Shown here piece after piece: positions 1-10,944 of a stretch of DNA of 64,000 nt. The translations under genes were made by a program, and so were the position numbers. The first letter of the stretch is position 1. Every line of letters begins with the position of its first letter. The DNA comes from Seminavis robusta (Eukaryota > Bacillariophyta > Bacillariophyceae > Naviculales > Naviculaceae): NCBI GenBank assembly GCA_903772945.1, contig CAICTM010000044.1, positions 1 to 64,000 of the forward strand. Reading direction: 5' to 3'. Under the pieces are notes generated by a model. It was not told where the DNA came from, searched no databases, and saw only the letters and a list, made by a program, of their open reading frames with translations.

Positions 1-101
1 TGCATCGCATGTATTTGAGAGACAACAAAGGCAGGAATGTTGCACTTGTATTCGCAAAACTTCTTTCTATTCTCTATTATACATGTAGCTTCTATGATTC
101 A

Positions 102-2073
102 TTAGGCATGCGTTGCCTCTTTAAGTTCAACATACACGGGCTCCGAGGGGTAGTAGTAGGCCGACAATAGTTCGTTCTGTCTCTCCATCCAATTCTTTTG
201 AGTGAACAAGCGTGGCACAACATCGTGCTCAAAGTTTACACCGTGCTTCAGAAAGTTGGAAACCATGGAATCGACCATGCGCATGGCAAGTCTTCGCCCA
301 AGGCAGCTGTGCGTAGAGCCTAGGCAAAAGGGGAGGAACGACCATTCGTGGAACTCTTCGGCCTTGGACGTAGCAGTCACGTTCTCTCGAGTGGCTCTCT
401 CGCTTTCGATCTCTCCCTTGGCTCCGAACATTTTGTACCGGAGAGGTTGGGTAGACTCATCGTACGCGGATTCAGCGCTTTTGTCCTTGGTCACCAACAA
501 TTTCTGCCCCCCCTAGATCTAACACTTGGTTCCCACTAGTGCAACGTCGCACAGTTTTTCGCTTGACTATCCTCGGGCCGTCGAGAACATGAGGGTCCTC
601 GTTCCATCGAGAGGGTACGTATTCTTCAGGCCTCCTCCAAAAGCGATCATCGTGGTGGAAGATAGACGGAAACATCATGACCTTGGTCCCCTTTTTAATC
701 TTGATGTACTGCTTGGTTCGGATGTCGCATGATCCAAACAAGGGCGCAAAGAAAGAGGAGGGCTTCACATCCGGGTCGAAGAGGGGATTCTCAAAGTGGT
801 GGGTCTCTGTGGCACCGCGTGCCCAGATGAGGGGGACCGGAGGGTACATCCGCAAGGCTTCTTTGATGCATTGCTCCCGATAGGTAGCGTCCTCCGCGGC
901 CTTGTTCTGCATGCTTGTGTCTGTTCTACCGGCCACACAAATCATGGAGATTGTCCAGAAACTGGCGAAGCAGGGAGTGATCGCCTCCAAGAAAAAGGAG
1001 CAGTTCTCGTACCGGATTCGTTCTGGCAAAGATGGGCATTCATTGAGCAGGATATGACCCAAGGTACCCTCAGGTGCAGCGTCTGCCATCTTCGAGGCAA
1101 TTTTGCTATGATAGTCCAGGGAGGTCAATCCGCCAGGGTAATTTCCCCGGTAGGAGGTTCCGCCGATGGTGTACTCAGCAAGAGATCGGACCAAGACCTC
1201 GAGGTCCTCCTTGCCAAGGCTACATCCATAGAGGATCTCGCACAGAATGTCTACAGTAATGAAGAGCAGCACCTCAAGGAGTTAGACCTTTCCAGAGCGG
1301 TGCTCTAGGATAAGCGTGGTGTGTTTTTCGATGATTGCATCAATCTTGCCTTCCAGAGCATCAAAGTTCGACTTCAGGAAGTACGGCGATAGGCTTGTGC
1401 GTGCATGCTTCCACTTGTCACTGTCTCCTTCGTAGAGCATGCCGCCGTTAGCTCCACCTTCCAAAGAGAAAAACTCATACACACTCTTTTTGTCCATTTT
1501 GTGCCAAAGACGGTGATTCTGGGGGCTGAATATGTGCTTCAAAAGGGCAGGATGACCAACAAACCAGCACTCGTCCCCGAAGAAGACGAATCTCTTGAAG
1601 CCCATGTAGAGACGACGTCGAGTGCGCGCGGCAACGATACGTAGAACGGTCGGTGGGCTGCAGCCTTGAAACAGAACTTTGAAGGGAAACATCCAGCTAA
1701 TCCCATTCTCATAAACTTTTGTGCGGTGGTCTCCGTGGTCAAGGATTCGATTGTAGAATACGACTGTGCCGACGATGCCAGCAATATAAGCGAACAGAGC
1801 AACGGCGACAACGGCCGAACCACTCGGGAGCGCATCGAGCTCCAAAGGCTCGAAAAGTGGCTGGAGGAACCGCAGAATCATATTGGAAAGTAATCGGTTT
1901 ACGTAAGGTGCTTTGTTTTTTGTGAGACGACCTATGTCAAAGAAGCGAGCTCCTGCGTGTTGCAATGCAGAGAGTAAAGCAGTTTTCACGCCGTCAAAAG
2001 CACCACTTGGATTGATCATTCGTACCGTAGCCGCACGTTGCCTCCAGAACTTATGGGTTCCCCCAATGATCAT
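102..2073 (-). pseudogene. Cytochrome P450 monooxygenase, disrupted
   Basis: Remnant of a membrane-bound heme monooxygenase. Read from 2073 downwards it has an N-terminal extension of about 80 residues, a hydrophobic anchor near residues 85-105, the K-helix ExxR (EALR, near 770-790), a PERF-like stretch (EYVPSRW, about 600-620) and the heme-cysteine loop FCLGSTHSCLG (about 315-350). Two lesions break it. A TAA lies in frame at 1282-1284, and the P450 sequence continues in the same frame on both sides. The frame also shifts at a run of seven C at 507-513; the last 132 residues, including the heme loop, are in another frame. The heme loop has one residue more than the usual FxxGxRxCxG. The first ATG lies inside the terminal repeat of the adjacent element, so the true 5' end may be lost. 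The family is certain; substrate is unknown. A run-length error could explain the frameshift but not the TAA. Confidence 0.85.
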
Positions 2074-2780
2074 TCTTTGGATGACCCATTGGACACCACA
2101 TGTTAGTTAAGTAAGTGCATGCCCTGCATTACATAGAGGACCTCAATTTCTTACTAAAAGGCCGTGGCATTGGGCTACTGGAGTAGCCTAAAGTTGCAGA
2201 GAAGAACTGGACTACTCAAGTAGCCGAAAATCTAGACTACTCAAGTAGCCCAATGTGTAGCTAGTGCATTGGGCTACTCAAGTAGCTCAACATCGTCTGA
2301 TTGTTTGGGCTACTCGAGTATCTCAAAGTTTGAGCTACTTGAGCAGCCCAAACATATGGGCTACTTGAGCAGCCCAAACTGATTTTTGGAGGTTAGGCTA
2401 CACAAGTAGCCCAAATAGGTGACGTTTTTTGAATGGTGGCATACAGCTATAAGCCACAAGTCACAAGCCAAAACAGTCTAAGTACACTTCCAATGGACAC
2501 GGCCAATTTGGGCTACTCGAGTAGCCCAAACACAAAGTGGCGAATTTAGGCTACTCAAGTAGCCCAAACATAAAGAGGCGAATTTAGGCTATTAGAGTAG
2601 CCCAAACACAAAGGATTGAATTTAGGCTACTCGAGTAGCCCAAACACCTTTCCGAGGAGAATACTGAGCATCATGGAGTGATTTGGGCTACTGTAGCAGC
2701 TCACTGAAGGTGATACAGGTAATGCCTTTAAAGACTTAACTGACAAGTGGTATCCAATGGGTCATCCAAAAAAATGATCA
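2066..2780. mobile_element. MITE-like element made of palindrome copies
   Basis: Near-identical inverted ends lie at 2068-2115 and 2734-2778; the left one starts TGATCATTCTTTGGATGACC and the right one is its reverse complement with a one-base length difference. Between them are about eleven copies of a 20-24 bp palindrome, consensus TTGGGCTACTCGAGTAGCCC, at about 2170, 2210, 2230, 2270, 2305, 2335, 2360, 2395, 2508, 2547, 2585, 2622 and 2684, several degenerate. No protein is encoded. The left end overlaps the start codon of the P450 remnant. Being a non-autonomous DNA element is inference; no target duplication was recognised. Confidence 0.65.
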
Positions 2781-3010
2781 TCCAAAGGTGGCATTCTCCC
2801 CCAGTTGCTGGATCGTACATACCGGTACCGTACGTCTGATTGAATGATCTCCAACAGGTTTTTCTCGATCTGAAAAGCTCCAATAAAAATAAACCTTTTT
2901 CGTCTGTCACCCCCGTGACTGACGAAAAGCTATTTATTTTTGCTTGGACCTTCTCTGCTGTGGACCGCCTTGCTTTGCTACCCCTTGTCACGACTTTAAA
3001 ATTTTAAAAA

Positions 3011-3186
3011 TCTCTCCAGATGCCCGTACTGTATCTCAGTCTTTGGAATGATATCTGCTCTTTTTGGAGAACTCAGAACTGTTTGTTATCTTGATGTTAA
3101 AATTTGGTTCTAGAATGCTAGTGGGTAGCTCCACGGGGGGAGACACCCCCACAGGTGAAATTTTCAACATTCCTAATTTGAACATT
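3011..3186 (+). repeat. Left arm of a long inverted repeat
   Basis: This stretch matches the reverse complement of about 10742-10944 with scattered substitutions and small indels. Shared landmarks are AGATGCCCGTA at the outer edge and CAACATTCCTAATTT at the inner edge. Weaker similarity continues outward on the left to about 2870 and on the right to about 11160. The arms bracket the NTPase-nuclease gene remnant. The rest of 3187-3626 is AT-rich and shows no gene. Confidence 0.7.
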
Positions 3187-4944
3187 TCTTCTTTTAAATG
3201 AAAAAGTTTGATTAAATTTTTTTACTTGCAAAAATAAGCAGAGGTACAGTACCGGTAGGCCCTACTTCTTAGTAAAAGAGCTATGAAGCATTTTTCACCT
3301 GCTCACCAGCCAGAAACAAAATGGTCCAGCCGGTCCAAACACAGGCCATCCAACAAATTTCGAACTACTAGTACTTCATGTAGAGTTGTACTCATTACTA
3401 TGAGTACTCATCAGGAGGTACATCAGTACCTGTTCATATGCACAGGCTGTATGTAGTGCTGTCTACCCCCTGTCCTAGTATGTACCATGTGCCCGACCCA
3501 ATTGACAGCGCTTCTTGGTTAACACCTGCGAAAATCAACTCCTTCAACGGTTGGTACCAGGCGCATGTGTCAGCTTTCTCTTTCTGCTCACATGCGCAGC
3601 AAATGTGCCAACAGCGACGGTGACAACTAGCAATGAAGTTTTGTTTTGGCTTTGAAAGCCTCGCCTCCTTTTACTTTCAAGAAGGCAGGCTCCTTGTTGT
3701 TCTCCCAGTAGACAACGCTCACACCGTCTTTATTGTGAGGAGGCCCGAAGCACTCTTCTCTGATCTTCGTCACAGATTGCCTCGATAGAATGTTTTCTTT
3801 AAGAATTGACACAAACACCATACTGCATTCGACCCTATGATTGATGCGCTTGAAGATATCCTTCAGAAGTGAGGCGTCGACACCACTCCTGTAGTTCTTG
3901 CACTCGACAACCAAGAATGGATTGTTGGTGGTTTTGGGGCTGTGTGCGTATGTTGTACATCCTGCCGTCGACCATTTTATAGTCTGCAGGCCGGTCAAGG
4001 AAGCCAATGGACACGTTGGGTAGGTCAGCGAGCTCCTTCGGAAGGCCGGAATTTGAGCCACCGAGCGCAGGCACGTCAGGCCAAACGAACTTGAGCTCGT
4101 TGAAGAATGAAGGAGCGGTGGGTACTGGTACTGTCTCAAAGAATTCTTCCAACAGGAAGGCGCGAACCAAAGGCAGGAACTCCTTCAGTGATCGACATGC
4201 CACCCAAACAAAGGGAATCAAATTTTTTGTAGACCTTCATCGATGCCAAGGTCAAGGCCACATGAACTAGAACTTCCAGCAAGTTCCCATCGCTCTTGGT
4301 TGCATGCTCATTTTCTGTAGATAGCTTACTGTTGAAGAGATCTTAGCATCTCATGTGTGCTCCCCTCACCGTCAACGGTTTGTATGGCTTCTTGAGTCCA
4401 TCGACTAATGGGAAAATGAGGTCGGCGTTTTCTTCCAGCATTGCCTCGGTCCATGTCACCAGAGCCAGGGAAAGCAACGGCTCCGTCCTCGCACAAACGG
4501 GTGCTACCTCGAGCTGCTTCCCATAGTTTGAAGCCTCGATACACTTGTAGCTCGCTCTCCCATCATCACCGCCCTGCACAAGCCAGCCAAAATGATGACC
4601 AACAAGCTTGTGAGCAGAAGTAAACCACTCTTCTTTGATTTCAAATAGTTGCGCCGGTTGTAAATCCGAGCTTTCCGTCCAAGCATGGCTCTTGTACTGC
4701 TGCAACTCACGTTGGATGATACACACACATTCCAGCGGGCTGCCATCTCTCTTGATGATTTTTGCCTTGGCCTGCGCCAGAGTCCAGGGTCGTTCCGTAT
4801 CCCTCCAAAACAACGGTGGTCTATTCAGCCCTGGGAATGGTGCGTATTTTGGAAGCGCAGACACGATCCAAGTCCATACGTCAATTGACTTCCGGGATGT
4901 TGCTCCGCTCCGACGTAATGCTGTGCTCCTGTGTGGGTACTCAT

Positions 4945-5356
4945 TGCACTACGCTAAAAGCTAGTGTAAAGATCTTTCGAGTGTTTTGAGTTTGAGAGAA
5001 TGAAAGTTATGAGAGGATTAGAAAGCTATGAAACTAATCAACGAGAGAGAAACCACAATCAAAGGATCGTAGATCTGAACTCCCGCGGGAGACTGTAGAG
5101 TGTGATAGAGTAGGTTGCGTAGCAATCCTACTCACTCCACGATCCAAAACGGAACGCGTGAAGAATTCGTCTAGCATTTATATAGCGTGGAATCTCTCCA
5201 CGCCACTAAATATCTAGGTCGATGTTTCACCATCGACCTAGTATGACTAGGGTCATGAAACCCTGTCTCAATGACTATTCACGAAGACTCAGTCATGAGT
5301 CGAACTCAAACCCTATCTAGATCGAGTCGCAATAAGGCTAAGAGCCGTGTATTGCA
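4945..5356 (-). repeat. Long terminal repeat (3' LTR in the element's sense)
   Basis: 412 bp, TG...CA ends, about 90% or more like 9234-9644. Most differences between the two LTRs are single-base indels rather than substitutions. Internal palindrome-like blocks (for example the inverted pair around GTCGATG, 5218-5245) are shared by both copies. Confidence 0.9.
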
Positions 5357-6065
5357 TTCGCCCCCTGACAAGGTCACGGAAGGCACGACATCAGTCGGAC
5401 AAGGAGAACATATGAATTAAAGTGCGGGGCACTCTCGGAGATTGGATGTAGACATGTGCGTCGCCAGATGGCAATCCTACAAGGGGATCAGGCCTTGTAT
5501 GGGTGTAAATACCTTATGTTCCAAGTCTGGTAGACGTGCCGCTATTTGCGGTAGTATGTCGGAGCCGTACAGTGCATTGTTATTGACTCGGTCTGTGTGG
5601 TAAGGACTTGTGCGTTGGCTGACCGTATTAACGGTTCTGATACTGATGAATCATCATAGTGTCGTTGACATGGGTTTGAGGGACACGTGCCGTGTAGGAT
5701 CGAGTCGCGAATAGGCTAAGAGCCGTGTATTGCATTCGCTCCCTGACAAGGGTCACGGAAGGCACGACATCAGTCGGACAAGGAGAACATATGAATTAAA
5801 GTGCGGGGCACTCCGAGATTGGATGTAGACAGTGTCGTCGCACGATGGCAAATCCTACAAAGGGGATCAGGCTTGTATGGGTGTAAATACTTATGTTCCA
5901 AGTCTGGTAGACTGTGCCGCTATTAGCGGTAGTATGTCGGAGCCGTACAGTGCATTGTTATTGACTCGGTGCTGTGTGGTAAGGACCTTTGTGCGTTTGG
6001 CTGACCGTATTAACGTTCTGACATGATGATTAATCATATGGTCGTTGCTGGTGTTGATGAGGGGC
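5325..6065. repeat. Tandem duplication of about 370 bp next to the LTR
   Basis: The blocks 5325-5696 and 5697-6065 are copies with many small indels. Each begins with the last 30-35 bases of the LTR (ending GTATTGCA), followed by the purine tract and the same untranslated sequence. The second copy therefore carries an LTR end fragment inside the element. Confidence 0.85.
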
Positions 6066-6137
6066 ACGTGCCGTTTTCTCCTTTATCGGTGTTTTTTTGG
6101 ATAAGTCGTTGGCGACGTTCTTAATGATTTCCGTTGC

Positions 6138-9100
6138 TTAAACGGAGTTGTTGGAATCCGTCACGATTGAACACTGTGTTATAATTGCGACGAAGTCCAT
6201 ATGATCCCGGAGAGTCTTCTCAGACTCTACGCGGGACTCACGTTTTCTTGTCCATGACGACCGTTCATGGATGCTGGGTAACCACGTCTGTTCAGAACGA
6301 TGGTTAATCCGTCTGCTGTCTTGGAGCAGCCCTTGGTAGTTCATTGGTCCAATGATCTCCACGAAGTTCTTCCTTTGGTAGGAGAGCATAGTGGTCGCAT
6401 CTGTTATCTTTTAGTTAAGAGTTGGCTTTCTTCTCGAGAAGTCCAATTGTCTAGATACTCAGTTCTTCCTATCGAGGAAGGCCTTGTAGTGATTGATTTC
6501 AATCCCGACTTCTTGGAGTCTTGGGGAAAGGTCATCCTAATGTTCAACGCGATCTGCGAGATCGACTGTCCGTTAGGATGAGTTGATCATAACACGTATG
6601 CACGGACATTTTCTTAGTCATGCATGCGTGCTTTCATTTTCCTTTGGAAGATGTCGGGGACTATTACATAGGCCATGGCAACCTCTGGTACCGTCTTTCC
6701 CCACGGGATGATAGTACAGAGTTGTTCGAGTGAGGTGACACACGATGTGATATGTACCCATGTTTCAGGTCTAGACTTTACGTACTTGAATCCATCTGTT
6801 AAGAGATGTCCTGTATTTTTGGGTAAGGATAAGGCTTCCGCTTGATCGTTTGTTTGTTCCCGAAATCGAGATGATCGTGCGATCCCTCTTTCTGGGAATG
6901 ATAAAGTTGTGCCGCCCCACGAACGTTCACCTCTTGAGTGCCCTGTTTCGCAGAGACGTTCAACCTCCTTCTTAAGAGTGTTGGTAGGACCCGTGGGTAG
7001 GGTGAGCCCTAGTGTAAAGGATTTACGTCGGGAGAAGTTCTACTTCGTAGTCGTCCATTCGAACTCTCCCAAAGTATCCTCGACTGGGTCGAAGCACTTG
7101 GTTGAAAAGATGAGGCAGTTCTTGCTCTCTTGTTTAACGGATTTCGATTCTGGCATATCTGCCTTAAGGCTGTTTTGTTCGTATGTCGTATCAAGATCTT
7201 CTTGGACTATTTGCATTGTCGCGACAGCTGCAGAATCGGAATGGAGAAGTTTCCTTTCTATTGGTGTTGCCTCTTTCGCGGGAAAAAATGCATGGGTTCC
7301 ACCCATGACATTCGTAGGAATCATTAACTTGATTCTTAGATCGTCGAGAGTGTCTTGAACCTATGATCACGTCTTGCGCCCCCAAGTTCTTGGGTGACGT
7401 GTAAATTCCACAAAATTGGACAATTCTATCATCGGGAAACTCAGGAATCGCGAGTGTGCCCCTTACACTTGTGCGGCGGTCCAATTCCTATCATAGAAGA
7501 CAGTCCGTAAATGTTTGGACGCCATGATTCTTCATGAGTAAATCCTATTAGATGGTTCTTGAGCAATTAAAGTCCTGGATGCTTCTGTATCCAGTAAGAC
7601 AGAGTGGTAAGGGGTTTTCGTTTCCTTTTCGCTCGTCTGTATAATCTAACATTAGACGATAGCTTCAAGGTCTCTTGTCGTGCGACGATTGATGAGTTTG
7701 ATTGGCCATGGACGAAGTTAACGATGCTGACAAGATCGTCAGGGTCTAGTTGAGCAGGTACTAGGCAATTATCTAATTGCCGAAGACTTCGTTAGTTTGC
7801 AAAAAATTTTGTTACTATTTAGGTGAGATATCTTCATCACTTAAGGTATGAGAAGATTCGACATGGTTCCGTTTGATTCTTCATCCTGGCCTAACCTAAG
7901 ACGGAGATCTCTACATCCGATATGATTGAAGTCGAATTGGCAAGCGCCTTGTCGAAGCGGCGCCATCTTCTTGTCCATCATGTTGTGGATCCACAGAGAG
8001 GTCGTCCTCGTTGTGGAGTTGTCGGACTTGCGCTTGGCAACTGGTTTTTTCGCTTTTCTTCTTGCGTCGGCCTTGACCAGCAGCGTTGGAAACCTTCTTT
8101 CATAGGACAGAGAGTTCCTTCTTCGGTGTAGGTTTGGCGTAGGTCGGCTTGCGTTTTCCAATTCTATGTTCTTTTTGTACGTTGGCTTTGTATCGTTGCA
8201 GACGAGGACTGAGACTTTCCTTGAGCTTCTTCACAGTCATGCAGTCAGCAGTTGTTGGAGTGCTGGACTCGTGGTAGTCGACCATTTTTCTTCGTTCTTG
8301 GAAGTGTTGGTCGTTGTTGCGAGTAGACTTGTATTCTTGCTGTGTTCTTCTTCGAGGAGGCTTGCTTTGATCACCGCCTTGTCAAATTCTTCGGAGATTC
8401 CATGCGTTTCGCAGAATCCAATGGTTTCCGATAGGAGCTGAGAAAGGATCGAAGTCGTGTTCGTCCATCTTCTTCATCCACGAGCGTGGAATTCCATACA
8501 AACAATGTCAATGACTTCGTCATGGTTCACAGTTTGGTTGGGTCCAAAAGGTGGTAGACGAGGAGAGTTCATCGGTGTTCATCCGATGAGGTTGTTGACA
8601 TCGCGAGTGGACATATGCAGGCTTACGCATCTTGCGGCGACTGAAGCGTTTCTGCTTTTCAAGGCCTTTTAGGGACAGACCGCTTCGATACAGGCATTTA
8701 TGCCAAACTAATGTCAGCGTCGTCCAAAGCAGGCTGAGCTGCTCCGTTCCAGGCAGCCTGGAAACGCTTGGAAAGGGCTTCGTCTTCACCGCACGTATGT
8801 CGCGTGGAGAATCGCGTTGACTGCAATCTGCGCAAGGCATTCAACGTATTTCACGGTGGGCTGCACAGCTAGATTCGTAAATGCTCTTTGCAGAGCTAGA
8901 ATCATCTCCTGAGGAGGGTTGTTTTCGTCAGGCGTAGCAATGGCGAGCCGAGCAAGACCTTCTCCATACGTCCAGCCCACTTGATGGTCTGTACGTGGAG
9001 TTTAATCCTTGATGATTGGACCTTGAAGTGTACTTGGTGCTGTTAGCTATCTGCTGGAAAGTGCGAGTTTGTAGGTGGTAGAGCGAGGATCGTCGATTTG

Positions 9101-9231
9101 CATTCCATCGAGGTCGATGAGAAGAAGGATTGGTTTGTCACCAGCTTGACTCGAAGCTTGTGTATGCGTCTTTGGCAATCTTCATGGTGAGAATAGGTTG
9201 AGGTAGCTGAAACTATTGTGTTTGTTAACAA
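6138..9231 (-). pseudogene. gag-pol remnant of the gypsy element
   Basis: No long ORF survives, but the minus strand read from 9231 to about 6138 shows retroelement order. Basic, gag-like fragments lie at 9231-7841. The protease-to-RT linker (DVIIGS) is near 7365 and changes frame right after it. The RT fingers and palm follow at about 7000-6560, with KRKPYPYPKIQDIS broken by a TAA at its end, and the catalytic YxDD region reads YDQL near 6590. An RNase H-like start lies around 6390-6138. Frameshifts occur every 50-200 bp. Assignment to gypsy rests on the RT motifs and PR-RT order. Confidence 0.7.
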
Positions 9232-9233
9232 AA

Positions 9234-9644
9234 TGCACTACGCTAAAAGCTAGTGTAAAGATCTTTCAGTGTTTTGAGTTTGAGGAATGAAAGTTATGAG
9301 AGGATTAGAAGCTATGAAAACTAATAAACGAGAGATCTACAATCAAAGGTCGTAGATCTGAACTCCAGGGAGACTGTAGAGTGTGATAGAGTAGGTTGCG
9401 GTAGCAATCCTACTCACTCACGATCCAAAAACGGAAGCGGGAAGATTCGTCTAGCATTTATCTAGTAGCGTGGAATCTCTCCACGCCAGCTAAATATCTA
9501 GGTCGATGTTTCACATCGACCTAGTATGACTAGCGGTCAGTGAGAACCTGTCTCAATGACTATTCACGAAAGACTCAGTCATGAGTCGAACTCAAACCCT
9601 ATCTAGGATCGAGTCGCGAATAAGGCTAAGAGCGGTGTATTGCA
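9234..9644 (-). repeat. Long terminal repeat (5' LTR in the element's sense)
   Basis: 411-bp partner of 4945-5356. Its outer end is followed directly by TCAT and then the interrupted NTPase gene. The sequence beside its inner edge (9210-9233 on the minus strand) should hold the primer site; I do not recognise the tRNA match. Confidence 0.9.
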
Positions 9645-10741
9645 TCATCAAGATTGGAGCAATTCCAAGGTATTGAAGGGTATCCCTCAAACAAAGAGCA
9701 CACTTAAAGCGGCCATCGTTGCCCATAGGCGGAACTTCGTCGAGAAAAACCAGGAACTTCTCGCCTTGTATGGCAGCTTTGAGATCTCTGAGCTTCAACA
9801 CAGACTTCACGTCATCCCGTCGAAAAGGCTTCCCAGTGAGTAGGTGATAGAGCAAGCAGACAAAGGTAGAATGGCCCTTGTCCTGCGTTTTGGCCCATTC
9901 AGCGATCCCGTTCGCTGATAAGGTTATTGCTTTACGGTCAATCATTTCAATGAACTTGGTAATTGTTTCCATCAACGGCTTCGAATCGTGAGGACGGCAG
10001 AAGCTTTGATCACTGTCCTGGCCCATGTTCAAGTAGATTGTTTTCGCCCCTTCGAAGGTGAGACTTGCAGTCGCCGCCAACTGAGTTTTCCCAGTTCCTG
10101 ACGAGGCAATGATGCAGATGTAGCAGTCCGGCCATTCAACATCAACTTCCTCTTGCATTTCTGGAAATTCAACTTTTTGTTGGCCCAAGAGAAAATTCAG
10201 AAGATCTTGGGTGCCTTCAGATTTACCGCTCTCAATCGCCCCTTGAATGTAGTCATCCAACCCGTGCCGTTTGAGAAGCGACGGGGGAGGATGGCATTAC
10301 AGTAGTAGCCAGATTCTTCTAGCCCATCGAGCAACTCGAAGTCGTTCAATTCAGCCTTAACACCTAATGCCAATGCGAAACAATCCTTCTTTGTACCCTT
10401 GCTCAATATTCGGTACCGGTACAAATAATCTTCCTCTCCATCAGTCTTTCCAAAGCCCTCAGAGGCACCGCCCTTAATGCCTCTTTCACGGCAAGGATTG
10501 TTTCTTCGTTCTCGAACTGGAGAGATGACCCCACCCAAGACACCATGGCGCTGCGACGCCGCCGCTGCCGCAACTCTTCGTCACTCATGAATGTAATCGA
10601 GGAATGAAATCTGAAGCAGCGAGATTTTGTTGTTGCCTTTCGTCTTCGTGGCGTGGAGGTTGCAGGTTTGGTTGGTTTGGCTAGATTGTTTTTCGAAATA
10701 GTTTTTTCGCTAGATTGTTTTTCGAAATAGTTTAAAAATAA

Positions 10742-10944
10742 AATTTGAAATTAGGAATGTTGAAAAATTTCTCCTGGGGGGATGTCTATAAACCTATGAA
10801 GCTACTCACCCAGCAATATGGGTGTTCCAGGAACCCTATTAACACCAAGATAATAGGCAGTTCTGGGTTCTCTAAAAAGAGTAGATATCATTCAAAGCAA
10901 AAATTTTCTACAAAGGTTGAGTTTTGGCTGAGATACGGGCATCT
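10742..10944 (-). repeat. Right arm of the long inverted repeat
   Basis: This is the inverted partner of 3011-3186, with outer edge AGATGCCCGTA and inner edge CCTAATTT on the reverse strand. Fainter matches run on to about 11160. A short duplication, TTTTCGAAATAGTTT, sits just inside at 10695-10735. The overlapping reading frames at 10745-11187 are by-products of the repeat. Confidence 0.7.

Larger units (their letters stand above)
4945..9644 (-). mobile_element. Ty3/gypsy LTR retrotransposon, integrase not seen
   Basis: Two 411-412 bp direct repeats start TGCACTACG and end GTATTGCA, and TCAT flanks the element on both sides (4941-4944 and 9645-9648), a 4-bp target duplication. Coding traces lie on the minus strand. 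A purine tract, AGGGGGCGAA read on that strand, abuts the LTR at 5357-5366, where the polypurine tract should be. Traces include a protease-RT linker with DVIIG (about 7365), the RT entry KRKPYPYPKIQDIS (6803-6845) and CTIIPWGK (about 6690-6715). Too little room remains after the RT/RNase H traces for an integrase, so this copy is probably internally deleted. Confidence 0.85.
3627..10588 (-). pseudogene. Crinkler-type P-loop NTPase + PD-(D/E)XK nuclease, interrupted by a retrotransposon
   Basis: The gene runs from an ATG at 10588 to a stop at 3627 and is split by the 4.7-kb element at 4945-9644. The right piece (9645-10588) carries a Walker A motif (SSGTGKT, near 10090) and a Walker B motif (FLVFLDEV, near 9750). 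The left piece (3627-4940) ends in a domain with VVECKNY near 3900, the ExK signature of the PD-(D/E)XK nuclease fold. NTPase followed by this nuclease is the core of Crinkler/CR-type proteins of oomycetes, fungi and algae, thought to act in conflict or host nuclei. The reading frame changes near 10440, 10270, 4850-4930, 4250-4340 and 3900, so the copy is dead or badly sequenced. The whole gene lies between the two arms of a long inverted repeat. Family by motif and order; nuclease part less sure than the NTPase. Confidence 0.65.

Noticed and set aside
2160-2700. CRISPR-like array
   Set aside because: The repeats are palindromic and spacing is irregular (from under 10 to over 80 bp). The DNA is eukaryotic and no cas-type gene is nearby.
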